In this document: positions 1 through 20,940 of the stretch, piece after piece | Layout: each line of letters begins with the position of its first letter | How positions within the stretch are numbered: the first letter of the stretch is position 1 | NCBI GenBank assembly: GCA_037833965.1 | Contig: AP031357.1 | Coordinates: 15,148,001-15,212,000, forward strand | DNA from: Marchantia polymorpha subsp. ruderalis | Taxonomy: Eukaryota > Streptophyta > Marchantiopsida > Marchantiales > Marchantiaceae | Direction: 5' to 3' | DNA length: 64,000 bases | The notes under the pieces: generated by a model | Database searches by the model: none | Seen by the model: the letters and a program-made list of their open reading frames with translations, nothing else | What the model was told of the DNA's origin: nothing | Translations under genes and position numbers: made by a program

Positions 1-3000
1 TTACACGCTACAGCCGGTCAGCGCATGTGCGGAACCTATGAGAACACTAGGAATGACGTCAACTGTTCCAGTTTCACCTACCGGAATTACGCTGAATAGT
101 ACAGTACTTCCAAATTTGGTACTGGAAACCTTTTCCCATCTTTGAAAAGTTCGTTATAAGACAAGTATACAAGTATATTATATATATCCTTGTACGAAAG
201 GATGAAATTTGTGAACTCTTTTTCCATATCATATAATAGTTCTACAGAAAAAAACGAGTTTTTTTCTACAATAAAATCAGTAAGTTTGTAGAATAAGAAG
301 TAGATTCTTCCACCACTTCAATATTCTTTCATCCATGTTTCATGCAGTGTCAAAGATCAACTAAACAACATAAAGATAGAGGTATTTATTTGATGGTACC
401 CAATCCTAACCTAAATTGCTTGATAATAAGTTTAGTTTTACTCATGATACACACCAACTTCTGAAAAATGTTACTATACACTAAAGCTCGCATCATACAC
501 GAGCTTTACCTAACATTTGCGATTGCAAATCTCGGAAAGATGAATTGACATTGTCACAAGTGACACATAGTTTTTGGGCTTTGAGCTCTCAGAAATTAGA
601 CTCGGTGAGCACCAGCGGACGACTTGTGAATTCAAGTTTCAGGCAATTTTGCAAATTTTGGTGCAATGGGGAAGTCTTGTACGAAGACATGCCCGGATCT
701 TATTGCGTTGAGTGGAGATTTGGGCGGAGCAATGAGTACATCGAGATAGTCTCGTTGTCTGTTTATACTAGAACATGTGTGATGTATAGCTTTGGAAATA
801 TACGATGTTATACTTAAAGGGTGAAAGTAAGCACTTTAGATCATATGTAATCCCATCAAGTAAATACCTCTACAAAGACTTTATCAAGTAGTAGAAAACA
901 TTCATAGGGAAGATGAGACTCCTAGGCATCGACTATATCATAATTGCATTTGTTATCTTGAGCATATAAAGTATAGTATCAACTTAGATGAAAGAGTGTT
1001 GTATAAATAAGCTTTAGCTTTGAACTAAAATGTAGACATTGAGAACACTGCGAACTTTGTGATTTGCTATACTTTCTTTCTCCTCTTCACTTATCACATA
1101 TGGATTAATAATAATATTATTATTAAATATTTCATTCAAAAAAATGTGTGAAATTTAAACATTGCAATATTAAGCTAGTTTTATTTCAGAAAATTCTAAC
1201 ATATTCAATATATTATATATATTGGTCTATATATTTTAGAATATATAAATATTCTAACATGTATATAATTTAAAAATATTTTGAAATCTTATATCAATCC
1301 TATCATATATACAAAAGATAAAATTTTACTGTTTAAAAAAAGATACAATTAGAAATCTTTTGCAGTCAGGCCATCACATATCTCAATCATTCAATTACTT
1401 TTAAGGATCAATCTTAATTTCTTTTGAAATCCAAAAAACAACTTCCAAGAAAGATTTTAAGCAATCATAATGAGAGGTTTTAGTTATTTTACTATCTTTA
1501 TAAAGATGAACGTATATGTGACTAAATACACCAACTTCACCAAAAAAAACTCCTGCATATCTCTAAAGTCTCAAAAAGATGATTTTACAACTACCGCACC
1601 AAAGTTTTTAGAATCAAACAAAGTAAGCGTCATAGCGTTTCTGCATTTGATCATGGGTTCCATATATATATATATATATATATATAACACATACTATTAA
1701 TTTTTTTAAGTTTAGGTTTTTTTATTAGATTCTTATGCAATAAGATAGTTGTTCGAAATATTTTCTAACAACTAGCCAATCGTATAAATAATACTCATAA
1801 ACTTATATCTAAATCATCATCTTATAAATATTTGCAAATGATGTGCAAAAAATGAGTCTAATTTTTAATATTATTTTATTGAAATAATTGTGGAGATAGT
1901 GCTGCAATTTATTCCTAGCTTGATAAATCTATATAGCTAAATGTCAAAAATCTATTCAATTTTGCTTTTTTAAGTTTGGATTATATTTTTCATATAATAT
2001 TAATACTTAATGTTATATAAATAGATGTTAAAAATAAATACATCGTCAGGTTCGTGCTACACAGAAATAGTTGAATATATTCGTGTAAGAAACGATATTT
2101 ATTAGCTCTTCTCTCTAGTTTCTTTCAATTTTAATAACATATCCCTTGGTACTTTCAAAAAGACTACCTGATAAATATGAACCCAGTCCTCCTGTTAATT
2201 CCACTCAGCATGGCACGAGTGTTAATTTATCGCAGTGTATTGAAGACAACCTAGAATTCGTGAAGATTGTGGAGTGAGCATACGTATTACTTCTGTCAAA
2301 TATATTTCTCTGTATTCCTCCAGACTGAAGGACTATGTACTAGTACACTTTGCACAGCCGTGCCAAACATGGCAAAAAAATACTCTTGAGTACAAATTTG
2401 TGATAAGGATAGGAATTTATGGGGTCTATTTTAATCAGAGCTATCCGTCACTATCAACTTGTGCAATTTCATGTCTTGGACAAAAAGGTTTCCAAATTCC
2501 TTACTGTCAATAAAATGAGAGTAAAGGAAAAGGATCAGGTCTACATGGGGAGGATATAATTCTTCGTGGTCAAAGTATATGATCTAAATAGATTTCGAAT
2601 CTTTGATGGGTTTCCCTTTATAATAGGTCTGATTTGCTTTTCGATATCACAAGTATGAAACAAAGAGGTACAAGAAGGTGTGTAAACAAGCACAAGAGGA
2701 ACTAGCCGTCTCAGTTTGAGGGCTAGCCTAAGTGAAGAAGTGTGACGTGATCAAATATGCCCATGCATGTAAGAAGTAAAAAATTTCTGAAGAGTAGAAA
2801 GACGCAAACGAATTTCGTCTCTACGGCAGACGACAATACGTTTTTTAATTGTTGACGATAAACCCCGAGTTTCTAACGCAGCATGATAGAGAACATGGTG
2901 TGCATTAGGTGGGCCATTGGGCGAGCGCCTGCTCATGACGAAGAACATGCCATGCATTCCTAGGACTGTTATCTATTGACCGTAGACCTAATCATCAAGC

Positions 3001-5729
3001 ACGATCCGGCATCATCTATTTGCGCATTTTTCCAGATTTTCTCATATTTTCTGATTTATATATTTGAAAAGGTATATGCCAAGAAACTCGGGATGTAATC
3101 CAACTTTATTATTTTAATTATATTCACCCACCCATTCCCCTTTATACCTCATACTACCCCTATGAACATCATTTTTAGGTGGCTTCCTTAACACTCACTC
3201 TTAATCTATCTGATCCTGGTTTTAAAAAAAAATCACGCTCAAGGAACTTAATTGGGTCATGATCAAGATAAAGTTTCAATACTCACATCATTGTCTACTT
3301 TAAACGAACGAGATTTTATCATGGTTTTATCTATCAATGTATCATATTTTATAATCCACTTGTAAGAAGGATCTACTTAAATGCAACATGGATCCAAAAA
3401 AGTGAATGAAGTAAGAATACAAAATAAGGCGACAAAGTTCCACAATAGTTTAAAGAACATTGTTTTAGAACTAATCTTTCACACTTTACACATGAATGAA
3501 TGACACGCTAGTGACCAGATTCCTTACCAAGTAGTCAGTATATTGTAATTTTCAACTCCAACTATCGTTGCATTTTTTAACAGCCTCATGGATTTATTCC
3601 TGAGTTTCTGGCCGCAGCTGCATGCCTAGAACAAAGCAGATTCCAGTCGAATCGTATTGAGCTATGAATTTTTAACCACATAGAGTTTCAAGAAGTCGAT
3701 AGTAAAAGAATGGAAGGGAGGTGGGAGTTGAAGAACAAGTTGTGGATCGGAAACTTGGAAAGTTGTTGAGATGGTAAAGTAAACAGTCAGATCAAGTGCT
3801 GTACTGGACCACATTGCAAGGGGAAAAAGTAAGACAGTCAGTCCAATTTGATTGACTGGATAAAGAAAGAATGAATGACAGAGAAGAAAGCAGGGGCATC
3901 AACAAGCATAGAGAAGAGGATATTGTACTGTCGAAGTATAGGTGGAGTAGGTAATTGTCGGTACCCTGGAATCGTAGACAAGCAGGTCTCACATGTCTGT
4001 ACAAACAGCTCCAAAGACATACAGAATTTCCTGTACACCAGTAGAATTGATTGGTCAGCAATGTTCAAGTTTATTTTTCAGTACTCTTGAGCTGATTAAT
4101 GATATGCTGTGAGTTGTAGCTGCTCAAGTTCTGCTTGACCAAGTCCTGGTAACGAGATGAGACGAGGGCTTTCAATTTATTGCATGTAATGAAGATAGGA
4201 TTTTATTTCATAGGAATTTAAATCGTTTGCTTCTCTTGAGGCTTCCAATTTCATCTCTGGACAATTTATCTTGGTCGCTTAATGCATGTGATAGTCTTCA
4301 TTTTAGTTTTTACCATCTTGAAGCATCATTCTACCACATACAAATGATGTATTCCGTCCTTTTTTTGAACATTTTGATTTTACTAAATGACAATTCTAAA
4401 TAATTATAAACATTTTCCCTTGGTTTTCTTGATCCAGATTTATAAACATTTTAACAAACATTTCTGAAATAGTGGACACACACCTACGTAGTTCACTTTA
4501 ATGAGATTACGAACACGTATAGTAATGTACTCAAAATCCTAATTTGTATCTTAAAGGGTTAATGTTAACTTTATTACATAACTTTAACTATTTACTCTGA
4601 CCATCATGGTAAGACTAATTAATATAAACCAAGACTTGAGCTAAAATCTGACATGCTTATCTCTATAATATGATTTTTTTATCGATCAAGATAACGAATA
4701 TCAGTATTCATATTGACGTAATGCTTTGATTGTCAACATCATGAACACTAAGATCCTTAATTTCAATAAATTGTAGATTATTAAAAAAAATACATACATA
4801 TAATTTAAATGTTTTTCAAAATATTTACATCATTCAAAGAAATAAAGATGTGAACATTTTCTTGTCTTACATTAATTTTTGTAAATTATATTTAGTACTA
4901 TCTTGAGCTAAATACAGAGATATTATAATTAAAGTTTTTCTAATAAAACAAAATTATCAAAAAAAATTTATAAAGAAAAAAATATGTCAAAATTTTATAT
5001 AATTTATTGAAGAATAATAATTATTCCAAAAATTTTCAAAATTACATGATTAGAAAATGCTAAAAATAAATGAAATAAAACAAAACCAGTATCCAATTTA
5101 ATCTATTCACTAAAATTTCACATAGATAACTTTCTTTTTTTTAAAAAATGGAAATCATCATTTAAGTAAATTAAAGTGAAAAAATCTAGACACAAACATA
5201 AGAAAAAAGAATATTTGGAATAAATATAATGCAAAGTGTAAATTTCAAAAAAAGATTTCATGTTGAATATTTATGATTAAAAAAAGTTGTGTATTTTATA
5301 TAAATTGATGTTGTTCTTATAATTTTTATTCCAATTTTGAAATATTTTTCTTTGATTATAAATATTGTATAAATGAGTGAAATTTATAAATAATAATATT
5401 ATATTCATAAATTTAATGAAATATTTTAATTTGAACTAATAAATTTAACATTTGAAAGTAAAAATAAGATATTTAAAGCTATAAATATTTCTGAAAAAAT
5501 TAAAACTTATAATGATCATGTACGTTAAATTATTGAATAATAGGAAATTATAGTCTGGAATATTTGTAACTCAGTTTGTTTTCCAATGTTTCTTCATTTG
5601 CACTTACAACGTCATACTACAACACAGACGATTGATGCTACATTATATTGGTGATGATTGAATCACTTATCTTTGTCGCAACAATCTCAAAAATGTCAAA
5701 CTCAATATTTGCTTTGCAGTGAATAGTGT
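1..5729. other. AT-rich intergenic DNA, no gene supported
   Basis: Mostly AT-rich sequence with short chance reading frames and no recognisable protein. A pocket around 2,751-2,957 is less AT-rich and has a 68-codon open frame on the minus strand, but I recognise nothing in it and see no convincing splice sites. No RNA gene or transposon end was found. Confidence 0.6.
1662..1686. repeat. (TA)n microsatellite
   Basis: About 12 uninterrupted AT dinucleotides in AT-rich intergenic DNA. A second tract of similar type lies at about 39,568-39,592. Confidence 0.9.
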
Positions 5730-6260
5730 GTTTTGATATATGCATCAACCCCAAGAAATTCATTTGATTGTTTGAAAATTCATGTTGCGATATTTGAAGA
5801 AAACTATGAATTGAGATTTTCAGTTCAAGCATTATGGAGTTATACTGTTCATACATTTGCCAACTCTTTTCATGGGAGTTATATCGATACTCGGAGGTAG
5901 AATCAAGATCTATACAACCCAATTTGCTCACAATCTTGAAAATATCACAATTGGTTGAACTATCAAATTGTAGTTTAAATGTCAACTATTGAAGCTAAAT
6001 ATCGTGTAGTTTACAAAGCACCAAAGAAAATCTTTTTTTCCACCGAATACTAGCAAAGTTAGGATTATGCAAAAAAAGCAACAACCAATCCTGGATCAAA
6101 CAAGTAACGAATCATATTCCAACAAAGTACATAAAAAGTCAACATAATTTCATAAGAAAATAAAAATAGTAAATAGAATTACAAGTCAATCACATACCAA
6201 CATATTTACAAGAAGTGAAATGCAAGACATAGATTCTAAACATAGTAAAATTTAAACCGA
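5730..6260 (+). mobile_element. Ty1/copia retrotransposon fossil (RT end and RNase H part)
   Basis: A decayed stretch on the plus strand still shows short collinear matches to the end of a Ty1/copia polyprotein. The clearest are an S-T-x-E-A-x-Y-R type RNase H motif near 5,982 and, at the expected distance near 6,110-6,160, the late copia motif that ends in H-x-F-I-R. Weaker similarity to the end of the reverse transcriptase lies just upstream. The copy is broken several times over, no LTRs were found, and the strong AT drift suggests an old insertion. Its ends are approximate. Family assignment follows known copia motif order; the extent is inferred. Confidence 0.5.
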
Positions 6261-9200
6261 ACTCGATATAAACCTCTTACTTCCGCCGACAGATCAAACG
6301 TTGAGGTTGGAGTCCAATATCTGTTCAAATGTGGAGATATACTATTTCATATGATAGTTCTATCATTCTGACTCTTTTGTTTTTATAGTAAAATTTACAA
6401 TCAATTTGGATAATTTGGTATTACAACAAGTTGGAACACATTCAACAAATTCAGAACATAACTTTTTTCTATCTTTATAGTTTGAAATAATATTATTGCG
6501 CTTAAAATGTATAAATTTAATATTCTTATTTTAAAATTTAAACATATATTAAATAAATTATGATTTTAAATAAAAATATATTTCAAAATTCCAATTAAAA
6601 ATTTCATAAATGCACAATAGGAAACGTTATATTATTAAAATAATATAAATCATATGTACATAATCCAATATATTCCTTTTTTTTACAAGTAATTTTTATA
6701 ATCTTAGATTAAATCAATATATTAATCATCAATATGATTAAATTTTGACTTTTGCTAATACAAAGTTAATTTAATCCACATATCCATTAATAGTAAAATT
6801 GAGCATATCATGTACTATAATGAAAAATTTTATGTATCAATTCATAAATTTTTTAATTTTTTGTATACATATTAATTTTTTTAAATTAAGAAATCTACTT
6901 ATCAAAACAAATAACGCACATAAAATTATTTCATATATATTTTAAACTTTAATTTAAAATTATTTTGAAAATTTAAGCATTTAATTTCAATTTAATTTTG
7001 GTATTTAATTTTGAAAATAAAAATGTTAATTTTGAGTAAAGATATTTTTTAAATAAAAATTTTCTATTTATATCTAATTTCTTAATTTTATAATATATTC
7101 ATTATTTTATAAATTATAAATTTTTGAAATGTAATTCTATTTTATGTTCTTAAAAAAATCACAAAAATTCAGATTCATTTCTTTTTACATGAAATTATAA
7201 CAAATATTCTAATCTCAATCTAAAAAAACATTTGAAATTTTAAAACCAATAAAAACTTTTCAAAATGCATAAATAAAATATTTTATTATGAAATTAGACA
7301 TTTTTATATTCATAATTTGAATTTATAATTTTAAGAAATATTTGTAAAGCCTGAATCTACATAAAAAAGAAGAAACTTTCTATTAAATTCTAAACCACTT
7401 CTTCTCCTACTCCTTCTACTCCAGATCCCATCAACTTGAGACTTGAGACTCCATGCTCTCCTCCCACCTTCAAGAGACGTATTTCTGTGCTGCTCTTGCT
7501 TCCTCATCCTAATGCCGGAGATCCGAGGTCAGATGTAGTGGGAGTAGGGTATTGGGTTAGGTTGAATCCAGCAGGATATATTTGGCTGCTCACTTTGGAA
7601 GATTTCGCCATCACAATTATCAATCCGGGAGGTTATATTTAGACTAGAACCTGGATTTAAAACAAGTTTCTAACATGAACTCTAGAACGTTTTTGTTGTT
7701 GAAGTAGACACATCCTTTTTGACCTCACGCCTAAAAGTTACAGGGCTTGTAGGCTTCCGTAATATGAAAGCCTACTAGCACATGCTTATGTCAATCTTTT
7801 ACAGTAGAAGGCTTAGCGCTTATCGTGTTTGTGTCCTTGTGAATCCATGTAAAACTCAAACACAAAGTAGCTACTAAATTCTACTCAAATTTTCAACTAT
7901 TTTGAAGTTGTTTGATTGAAAATCAAACTTGTCTAAGATAATAATTAATGTTAAAATTTTAAAGTTATGAATGTAGAACTAAATCACTAGAATCATCTTG
8001 ACGAAACATGAGAAATCATCAACCAACATCCGAGCCAGAAATAACAAGGTTCATCCTTGGAACCACAGCTATGTCCACCGAAAACATGAGCAACTTTACT
8101 ACAGGTCTCTCACACAAAATGTATCACATGTACAAACAAAAGCTGGGTATTTATCCATAGTGTAGACGACCGTACTAGCTAAATATAGCTAGGACCTGAG
8201 GTTACTCCTTAACATTAGTTAACCTCAACAATGAAATATTATTATGAATCACTATTGTAACTCAGTTTATCTAAATTTAATAATCTACAAATTCATTTTC
8301 ATATTGTGGCAATCATATACTTTTCAACCATCTAAAAAATACAACATTCTGTGATGTAAAATTTCTTTATATAATTTTGAAAATATTATGTTAAAGTTCT
8401 AAAATCCATCAATTGAATTTTCAAAAAAAATCTAAATTCATTGAGTAATTAAATGCAGGAAATTAAATACAAGATGCATATGTTCACTTCAAAAAATTTA
8501 AAAAATTTCTTGATGCATAAATTGTATGTAATAATTTTCATATAAAGAAAATTTCTTGATGCATAAATTGTATGTAATAATTTTCATATAAAGAAAATTT
8601 CTTAAGAACAATTACATTTAACACAAACATATAATTCTTTTGTCAAATTTTATTGTAATATTATCAATGTAGGGACTAATATATCCATTTTCACATGATT
8701 TGTCCAAACTAATCAGCTTAGTTTTATTTCAAAAATTAGCATTAAATCATCAATTTGGGGATGACACTAGTTTTTTATCTTCATCCAACTATGAAATACA
8801 TCTAAGAAGTGAAAGAAGCGTTGATTTCTTAAGATTTGAAAAAAAAATCGTAATAATGATCAACTCTTTAATGTCGCATCTAACTTTTTAAGCTCAAGTA
8901 CTCAACAACATATTAATCATATTATAGATTTTGTAAAAGATGTGAATATTAGAATAAAATTTATGAAAATGAGCAAACGTGAAGTAAGTCTTAATATTAT
9001 GTGGGGAGCAATGAATGAATTCTAAAGCGTGATTGACAAAATAAAAAATTTGTGTATCAATATACTTTATATCTTTGATATTACAATAAAATGCAGCTTC
9101 AATTCTTTATATCTCAATGTCTAACTGAATTTCATCTTATATGAAAGCTTCAAACTTATATCTAATCATGAACTAATCCATATAACTATGTTAATGTGGT

Positions 9201-9600
9201 AATCATCCTTCTGATCCACACACGTTTATATTATATGTAGACATCCAAATTCTATTTCCCTTGAGAACTCCCAAGAATTGATTTGGAGTGTTATGAAGAG
9301 CAATGACTTGGAACATCTAAAGAGAAGAAAATGACATTCATTTTTGGTCACTTGGATCCGTCTGGACTTGATACTTTCAATAAGGCCACAAGATACACGA
9401 TGAAGCCTCAAAGAAATAATTTTTTCCTTCTTTTTTTTTGTTACACTTTTATCATAGCAAATATGGGATCAACATCTTATAATCGCCATCTTCCTGCAAT
9501 TTGAAGACAGGATAGAATGACTGAGCGAGGAGTGAGTAAGAAGGTGACATGGTCTTTCTGGGTCAACATACCTCGCACTGTGACATTTCTTGACTATCTA
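6261..9600. other. AT-rich intergenic DNA, no gene supported
   Basis: AT-rich sequence, with a less AT-rich pocket at about 7,390-7,860 holding a 68-codon plus-strand frame (7,436-7,642) that resembles nothing I know. Apart from the 46-bp tandem repeat at 8.5 kb I see no feature. Confidence 0.6.
8502..8603. repeat. 46-bp tandem repeat, 2 copies plus a partial third
   Basis: The unit beginning AAAATTTCTTGATGCATAA is repeated at a period of 46 bases with no visible mismatch between the two full copies, so the duplication looks recent compared with the decayed DNA around it. A third copy stops after the first few bases. Confidence 0.95.
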
Positions 9601-9846
9601 TCAATTGTACCACATGTGAGATTTGCAATTATTATTATTATTATGTATATTAGCCTTCTGTACTTGATCTAGAGTCGATGGGAATCCACTGACATCAATT
9701 TCGATCTCAGGAGCTTCCAGATCCTCACAGAAGAGGAAGGCAATATCTTGACTTGACTTCATGGGAACAATAATCTTCTCATAGGTCTGATGATTCTTCA
9801 TGTGTGCTTTTGCTGTAGAAAGGTGGGCCTCCTCGCCAGCTTTCAC
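9601..9846 (-). other. Unrecognised exon-like open frame
   Basis: An 81-codon minus-strand frame stands out from its AT-rich surroundings by a balanced amino-acid composition (acidic stretch FLFCEDLEAPEIEIDVSG near its middle). I do not recognise the protein. A possible splice donor (GTACAG) follows the codons for STLDQ, so the last residues, including a run of Asn from an ATT microsatellite, may be intron. It could be an isolated exon of an unrecognised gene or a decayed gene fragment. No partner exon was found on either side. Confidence 0.2.
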
Positions 9847-12488
9847 ATGACCATCACCAAAGGTTTAATTGAGGTGATTCAAGAATTCCGTGGAGTAGTT
9901 CGTATATCTGTCCTCTCGCACACTCGCTCGCACGAATGACAACGAAGAGTAGGAGGGAAAATTGAAGCCAGGTTCAGAGCATCAGTGGAGTGGATTGGCT
10001 GTTTGGTCCTCGTCAAAAGCAGAGAATCTAAGAGAAAGTCTGAGAAGCTAGCTATGCTTGCACGAACTGTGGCCGATGGGAGAATTGGCTAACTCCGAGA
10101 CTTACTTTCGTGAGCACTCATTGTACAGTACAGTATTGTGTTTTGAGTCAGTGAGAGTAGGAGGCAACATACTGGAGGCCGATTAGTATTGAAGTGTAGG
10201 GGTCAGATTCTTCTTCCAAGGCAATGAATGAATGATGCCGAACGAGAGAACCAGAAGAACCTGAACGTTGTCAGAAGCCATTGACTGACTCGAGGAATTG
10301 AGGAATAGGAGGTTACGAGCTCAGCTACGATTCGACCTCGACCATTTCGGTCTCAGCGGAAAGCAGAACAGGGCAGAGGATGAAGGTGAAGGAAAAGAGG
10401 AGGAAAGTTGTTTCCCACCATGCACGAGAGAACACGCAGTGAATATCTCTTTCTCGAGAATGTGGTACCAGGTGCCACAAAGAGTGCTTCCGTCAGGATG
10501 CTGTCAGGCTGTGAGTGTGTTTGTCTTTTAACCTTGCGAGAGCGTTTCAAATGCGGATATGTCTGTAAACTGTGCTCTCTACGTGTCTGGCCTTTCTCCA
10601 GAAGGTAGTAGGTGCTGCATTTCACATTTTCAGATTTTACTTTATTCGTCCAGCAGTTCCAATTTTCGGACCCTCTTGATGATTTCGCGACTTTTATAGT
10701 TTCTATTTGGGCGACATGTGCTCATCGAATCTCAGGCAGACACTGCGCACTGTGTTCTGGAGCGTTTAGCGTTCATGAGAGAAACTCCTGCATTTAGTTG
10801 TGGTTACGTTACATAGATCCCCACGAGGTTGTTCGAGCTCTACTCGATGCCACGACAAGTAGATTCATTTGAAAGATTTTCAATACGAGCATCCACTGTC
10901 TACCATCGTATGTGAGGGCGACTCACTTTGACGATGCTAAATGATTCAATGTTGTTCAACTTCACCACGCATCTTACACACGAGACATGGGAATTAAGTA
11001 CCAAAAATTACATTCTACTTTCACATAAAACCCTCCTTGTGTGTATAACTTTCGATCACCGCATTCATAGGTGGGGTTAAATATCACTAATGCCAAGGAA
11101 CAAAGGTCTACAACCCACGGCTACACTACGGTGAAGAGATGTTTTCGGGTCAAGATCCTTGACACAAGTCCTCGTGCTCACGACATGCAGTGAAGATTCA
11201 AACTTATCACCGCTACGAACCAGTGACTAGTTCACCAGTAGTCTGTCACCATCTCTACTATTTGTAACCACCTCAATTGTCAGAAACAGAAATTGGTCAG
11301 ATCCGATATCTGTAGACAGGTTGTCTTCAGCTGTCGAAAGGACGACTAATGGGAACTTCACCAGGACTGAGGCCAACACCTTGCAGCGCCCTGAGAGGAG
11401 GGGATTGCCTAGTCCCCTCCTCTCCTGTGGCGATGCAACATTCATCCATGTAAACAATGCATGTACTTGACAGATTAAAATAAACTCAACTTAATCGTCC
11501 TTGTATAAGTATCCTGCTCACCGCTGAACTGTCGACGTGCGGATGACAGACCCACAGCTTTGAACGAGACCCATACGGCGACAGTAACTCCAGCGCGTCA
11601 GGTCGTTGTGGAGCAGCAGCACCTTCTCCGAATATAGTCGAGGTGGAGCGTAGTACAAAAGCAAGTTCTTCCAAGCATAAATATTCACCACATTGTGGAA
11701 TAGGGCAAGAATGAAGAAGTAAACCAGATTACGAGTACCAATGACACATATAGTTAGGACAGGGTATTGGCCACATGAAAAAGTTGACACAAGAATAGAG
11801 TCACTCAAAAGTCGGCGTGCGTAGATTATGAATGGCAGCAAACTCTCGACACATACTGATGCGCAAATACATCACATTTCTCTATGTAACCGCCCGACGG
11901 CTGCAATTTCCGTTATGTAAAACTCCTCACTCGCTTAAAATACCCCAGAAGAGACCCAGAAAGACAACATCTAACGGTGGAGTCGAGGAAGGTTCACTGC
12001 ACGATTTCCTCCGACATGCTGGTACTGCATTTAACAGCTTGATGAGTCATAGATTGACTGGAACTCGAAAAATTGCTTTACAACTGCCAAGTCCAGGCCA
12101 ATCGGCAGGGTATGTGCGATTGAAAACCACACACCCGGCTTAACTGACAAACGTTCGTTGAGGTGACAATCCTACCCATGTAAAACTAGGCATGAAATAT
12201 GATTAATAATCTCCTCACTGCTCCTTGTTTGAAGTACAGATCATTTACAAAACTAGAACAAGCTCCAATGAAAGCGATCAAAGAGATCTTGAAGATATAA
12301 TTGCAGCTTTTCACGGCTAAATACACAGATTGAACGCTTCTCGGGCTTTACACCTCTGCCACATCCTCTAATCCCCGTATGATCGATCCTTACTCGAAAA
12401 ATACTGAATTCTAAGAATTCACTACAAGTTACAAAGAGCAACTGAAACTCCCTCCCGCTTTAGCCTCTCTAGGTACCAGCAGATCAAT
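9847..12488. other. Intergenic DNA downstream of the helicase gene
   Basis: Mixed-composition DNA that should include the 3' UTR of the minus-strand helicase ending at 12,489. Several open frames of 60-107 codons occur on both strands (for example 11,518-11,841 minus and 11,832-12,143 plus), but none shows a known domain. No clear AATAAA poly(A) signal was seen on the minus strand close to the stop. Confidence 0.5.
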
Positions 12489-19357
<6,869 letters not shown>

Positions 19358-20112
19358 GGCTTCCTCGCTCTCTTCCTCCCGTCCGCCCTCGCTCCGCGTC
19401 CTCTTCGTTCCTCCGCCCTCCTCCTCCTCCTCCTCCTCCTTCGCGCTCGACAACGACCCTCGCTGCTCTAATATCTCTCTCTCCGCCCCCCGGCCCCCTC
19501 CCTCCTCCCCTCCCCTCCCTCCCCTCCCTCTCCCTCTCCCTCGTGCCGCCTCCCTCCTCTCGAGTTTCCAGTTCTCTTTCGGCAAATAAAAGACGGATAG
19601 ACGAAGCAGACGCGCAAGGTCTACGCGAACGCAAGCAGCGCCTCCCGATAGCCCAAACGTAAAGCTGATGCTGGAGATAGATAGCAAGACGACGACGACG
19701 ACGACGACGACCCGACTCTAGCCCCGAAGACCTCCTCCTCCCTCCCTCCCTCCCTCCACGCCGACCCCCGACAATACCCCCTCTCGCTGCCCTCGCCCTC
19801 GCACAAATCCCCCCTCCCGCACACCCTCTCAAACCCCTCCTCCTCCTCCTCCCTCCTCGCCCTCTCCCGTACCCATCGAGATGCTAATCGCGCTAATTCC
19901 CCCCTCCCTCCCCCTGCCCCTCCCCTTGCCCCTCCCCCAAGCCCCGCGCCTCCCGTGGCCGGGCTTCCTTCGCTTCCTCGTTCGGGGTCTGGGTGCTTGG
20001 AGCGAGCGCTTGCGCTTGGCTTGCCACGAGACGGGACAATGTAGAGAGAGGGAGGGAGAGAGAGAGAGAGAGGTGGGTGGGGGTGGGGGGAGGGGGCTGC
20101 TGCTTCAGGCAC
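19358..20112 (-). promoter_or_regulatory. Purine-rich 5' leader and proximal promoter of the helicase gene
   Basis: Read on the coding (minus) strand this is strongly GA/GGA-rich, with (GAG)n at 19,419-19,440, (GTC)n opposite (GAC)n at about 19,687-19,711, and GGGA runs at 19,730-19,757 and 20,040-20,100. The frame upstream of the start ATG is open but contains no further ATG, which supports the chosen start. The transcription start site cannot be located from sequence; no TATA box was recognised. Confidence 0.45.
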
Positions 20113-20940
20113 TCGGGGCTTACGTCGTCGGATCCAGACCGCATGGCAGCGCCGCTACTTTAACGGCCCGGCCTGCGATGGGCCGCGCCATGGCCTCGAG
20201 GCTCGGAGCGAGGCGTGGGATATCTTTCTCGCGGTTTGCATTGATTAGCGAGGCTCGAGGCGCTGATGGTGGCAGTCACGAACCAATCGACAGCTTGGAA
20301 TGCCTGGCAGCGAGATACTCCCACCCTAGGCTCGGATCTCGGCACGTCCGCCCGCCCGCCCGCCCGCCCTCCCCGAACCGGGTTCCTCGGGTACCGACCA
20401 CCGAGGTTCTCCGAACACGCGCAGCGGCTGCAATCTCGTCCCGAACCGCACATCGCCCGCTGGCCAGAGCCCCGCTCCCGGCGATCGACCGTCGCATGCG
20501 GTTGGGCCGGACCTCCCCCCCACCCCACCCCACCCCACCCAACCTAAGAAGCGACGAAGTTTCTAGTAATTTTGGCACATGCCTATAATTGCTATCGGAC
20601 AGTCTAGATTCGTCCAGAGCCGAGCGAAACCTGCGAAACCGGAGGCCTGCGTCCCGCGGCCGAAGGGAAGCCAGCCCCCCTTGAACCGGTCAGCACTCCC
20701 GACCAGCGCACCGTCGACCCCTTCTCCTCCCGGTTCCCGGTGGCCTTGTCCCCTGCCTCTGACTCTGACGCGCACCACTCGGTACCAGATCCCCCGAGTA
20801 CCACGACTGTACCGGCCCTTTATTCCCCCCCGGGGCCTCTGGTAGTGCCAGAGATTCGTTGCCACGGTGCTTCTTCTTCTTCTTCCTTTAGGGTAAGCCT
20901 CCGGTGCCCTCGCAGGGTTTTCGCATGGTGAGATTAATTT
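20113..20940. other. GC-rich island upstream of the helicase gene
   Basis: GC-rich, CpG-containing DNA with low-complexity tracts (CCCG repeats at about 20,348-20,369 and CCCCA repeats at about 20,515-20,541). Overlapping long frames on both strands are what GC-rich DNA gives by chance; none shows a known domain. It probably belongs to the promoter region of the helicase gene. Composition drops sharply to AT-rich at about 20,940. Confidence 0.5.

Noticed and set aside
19881-20588. A 235-codon plus-strand open frame and several overlapping minus-strand frames
   Set aside because: Overlapping long frames in all directions are typical of GC-rich low-complexity DNA; none shows a known motif.
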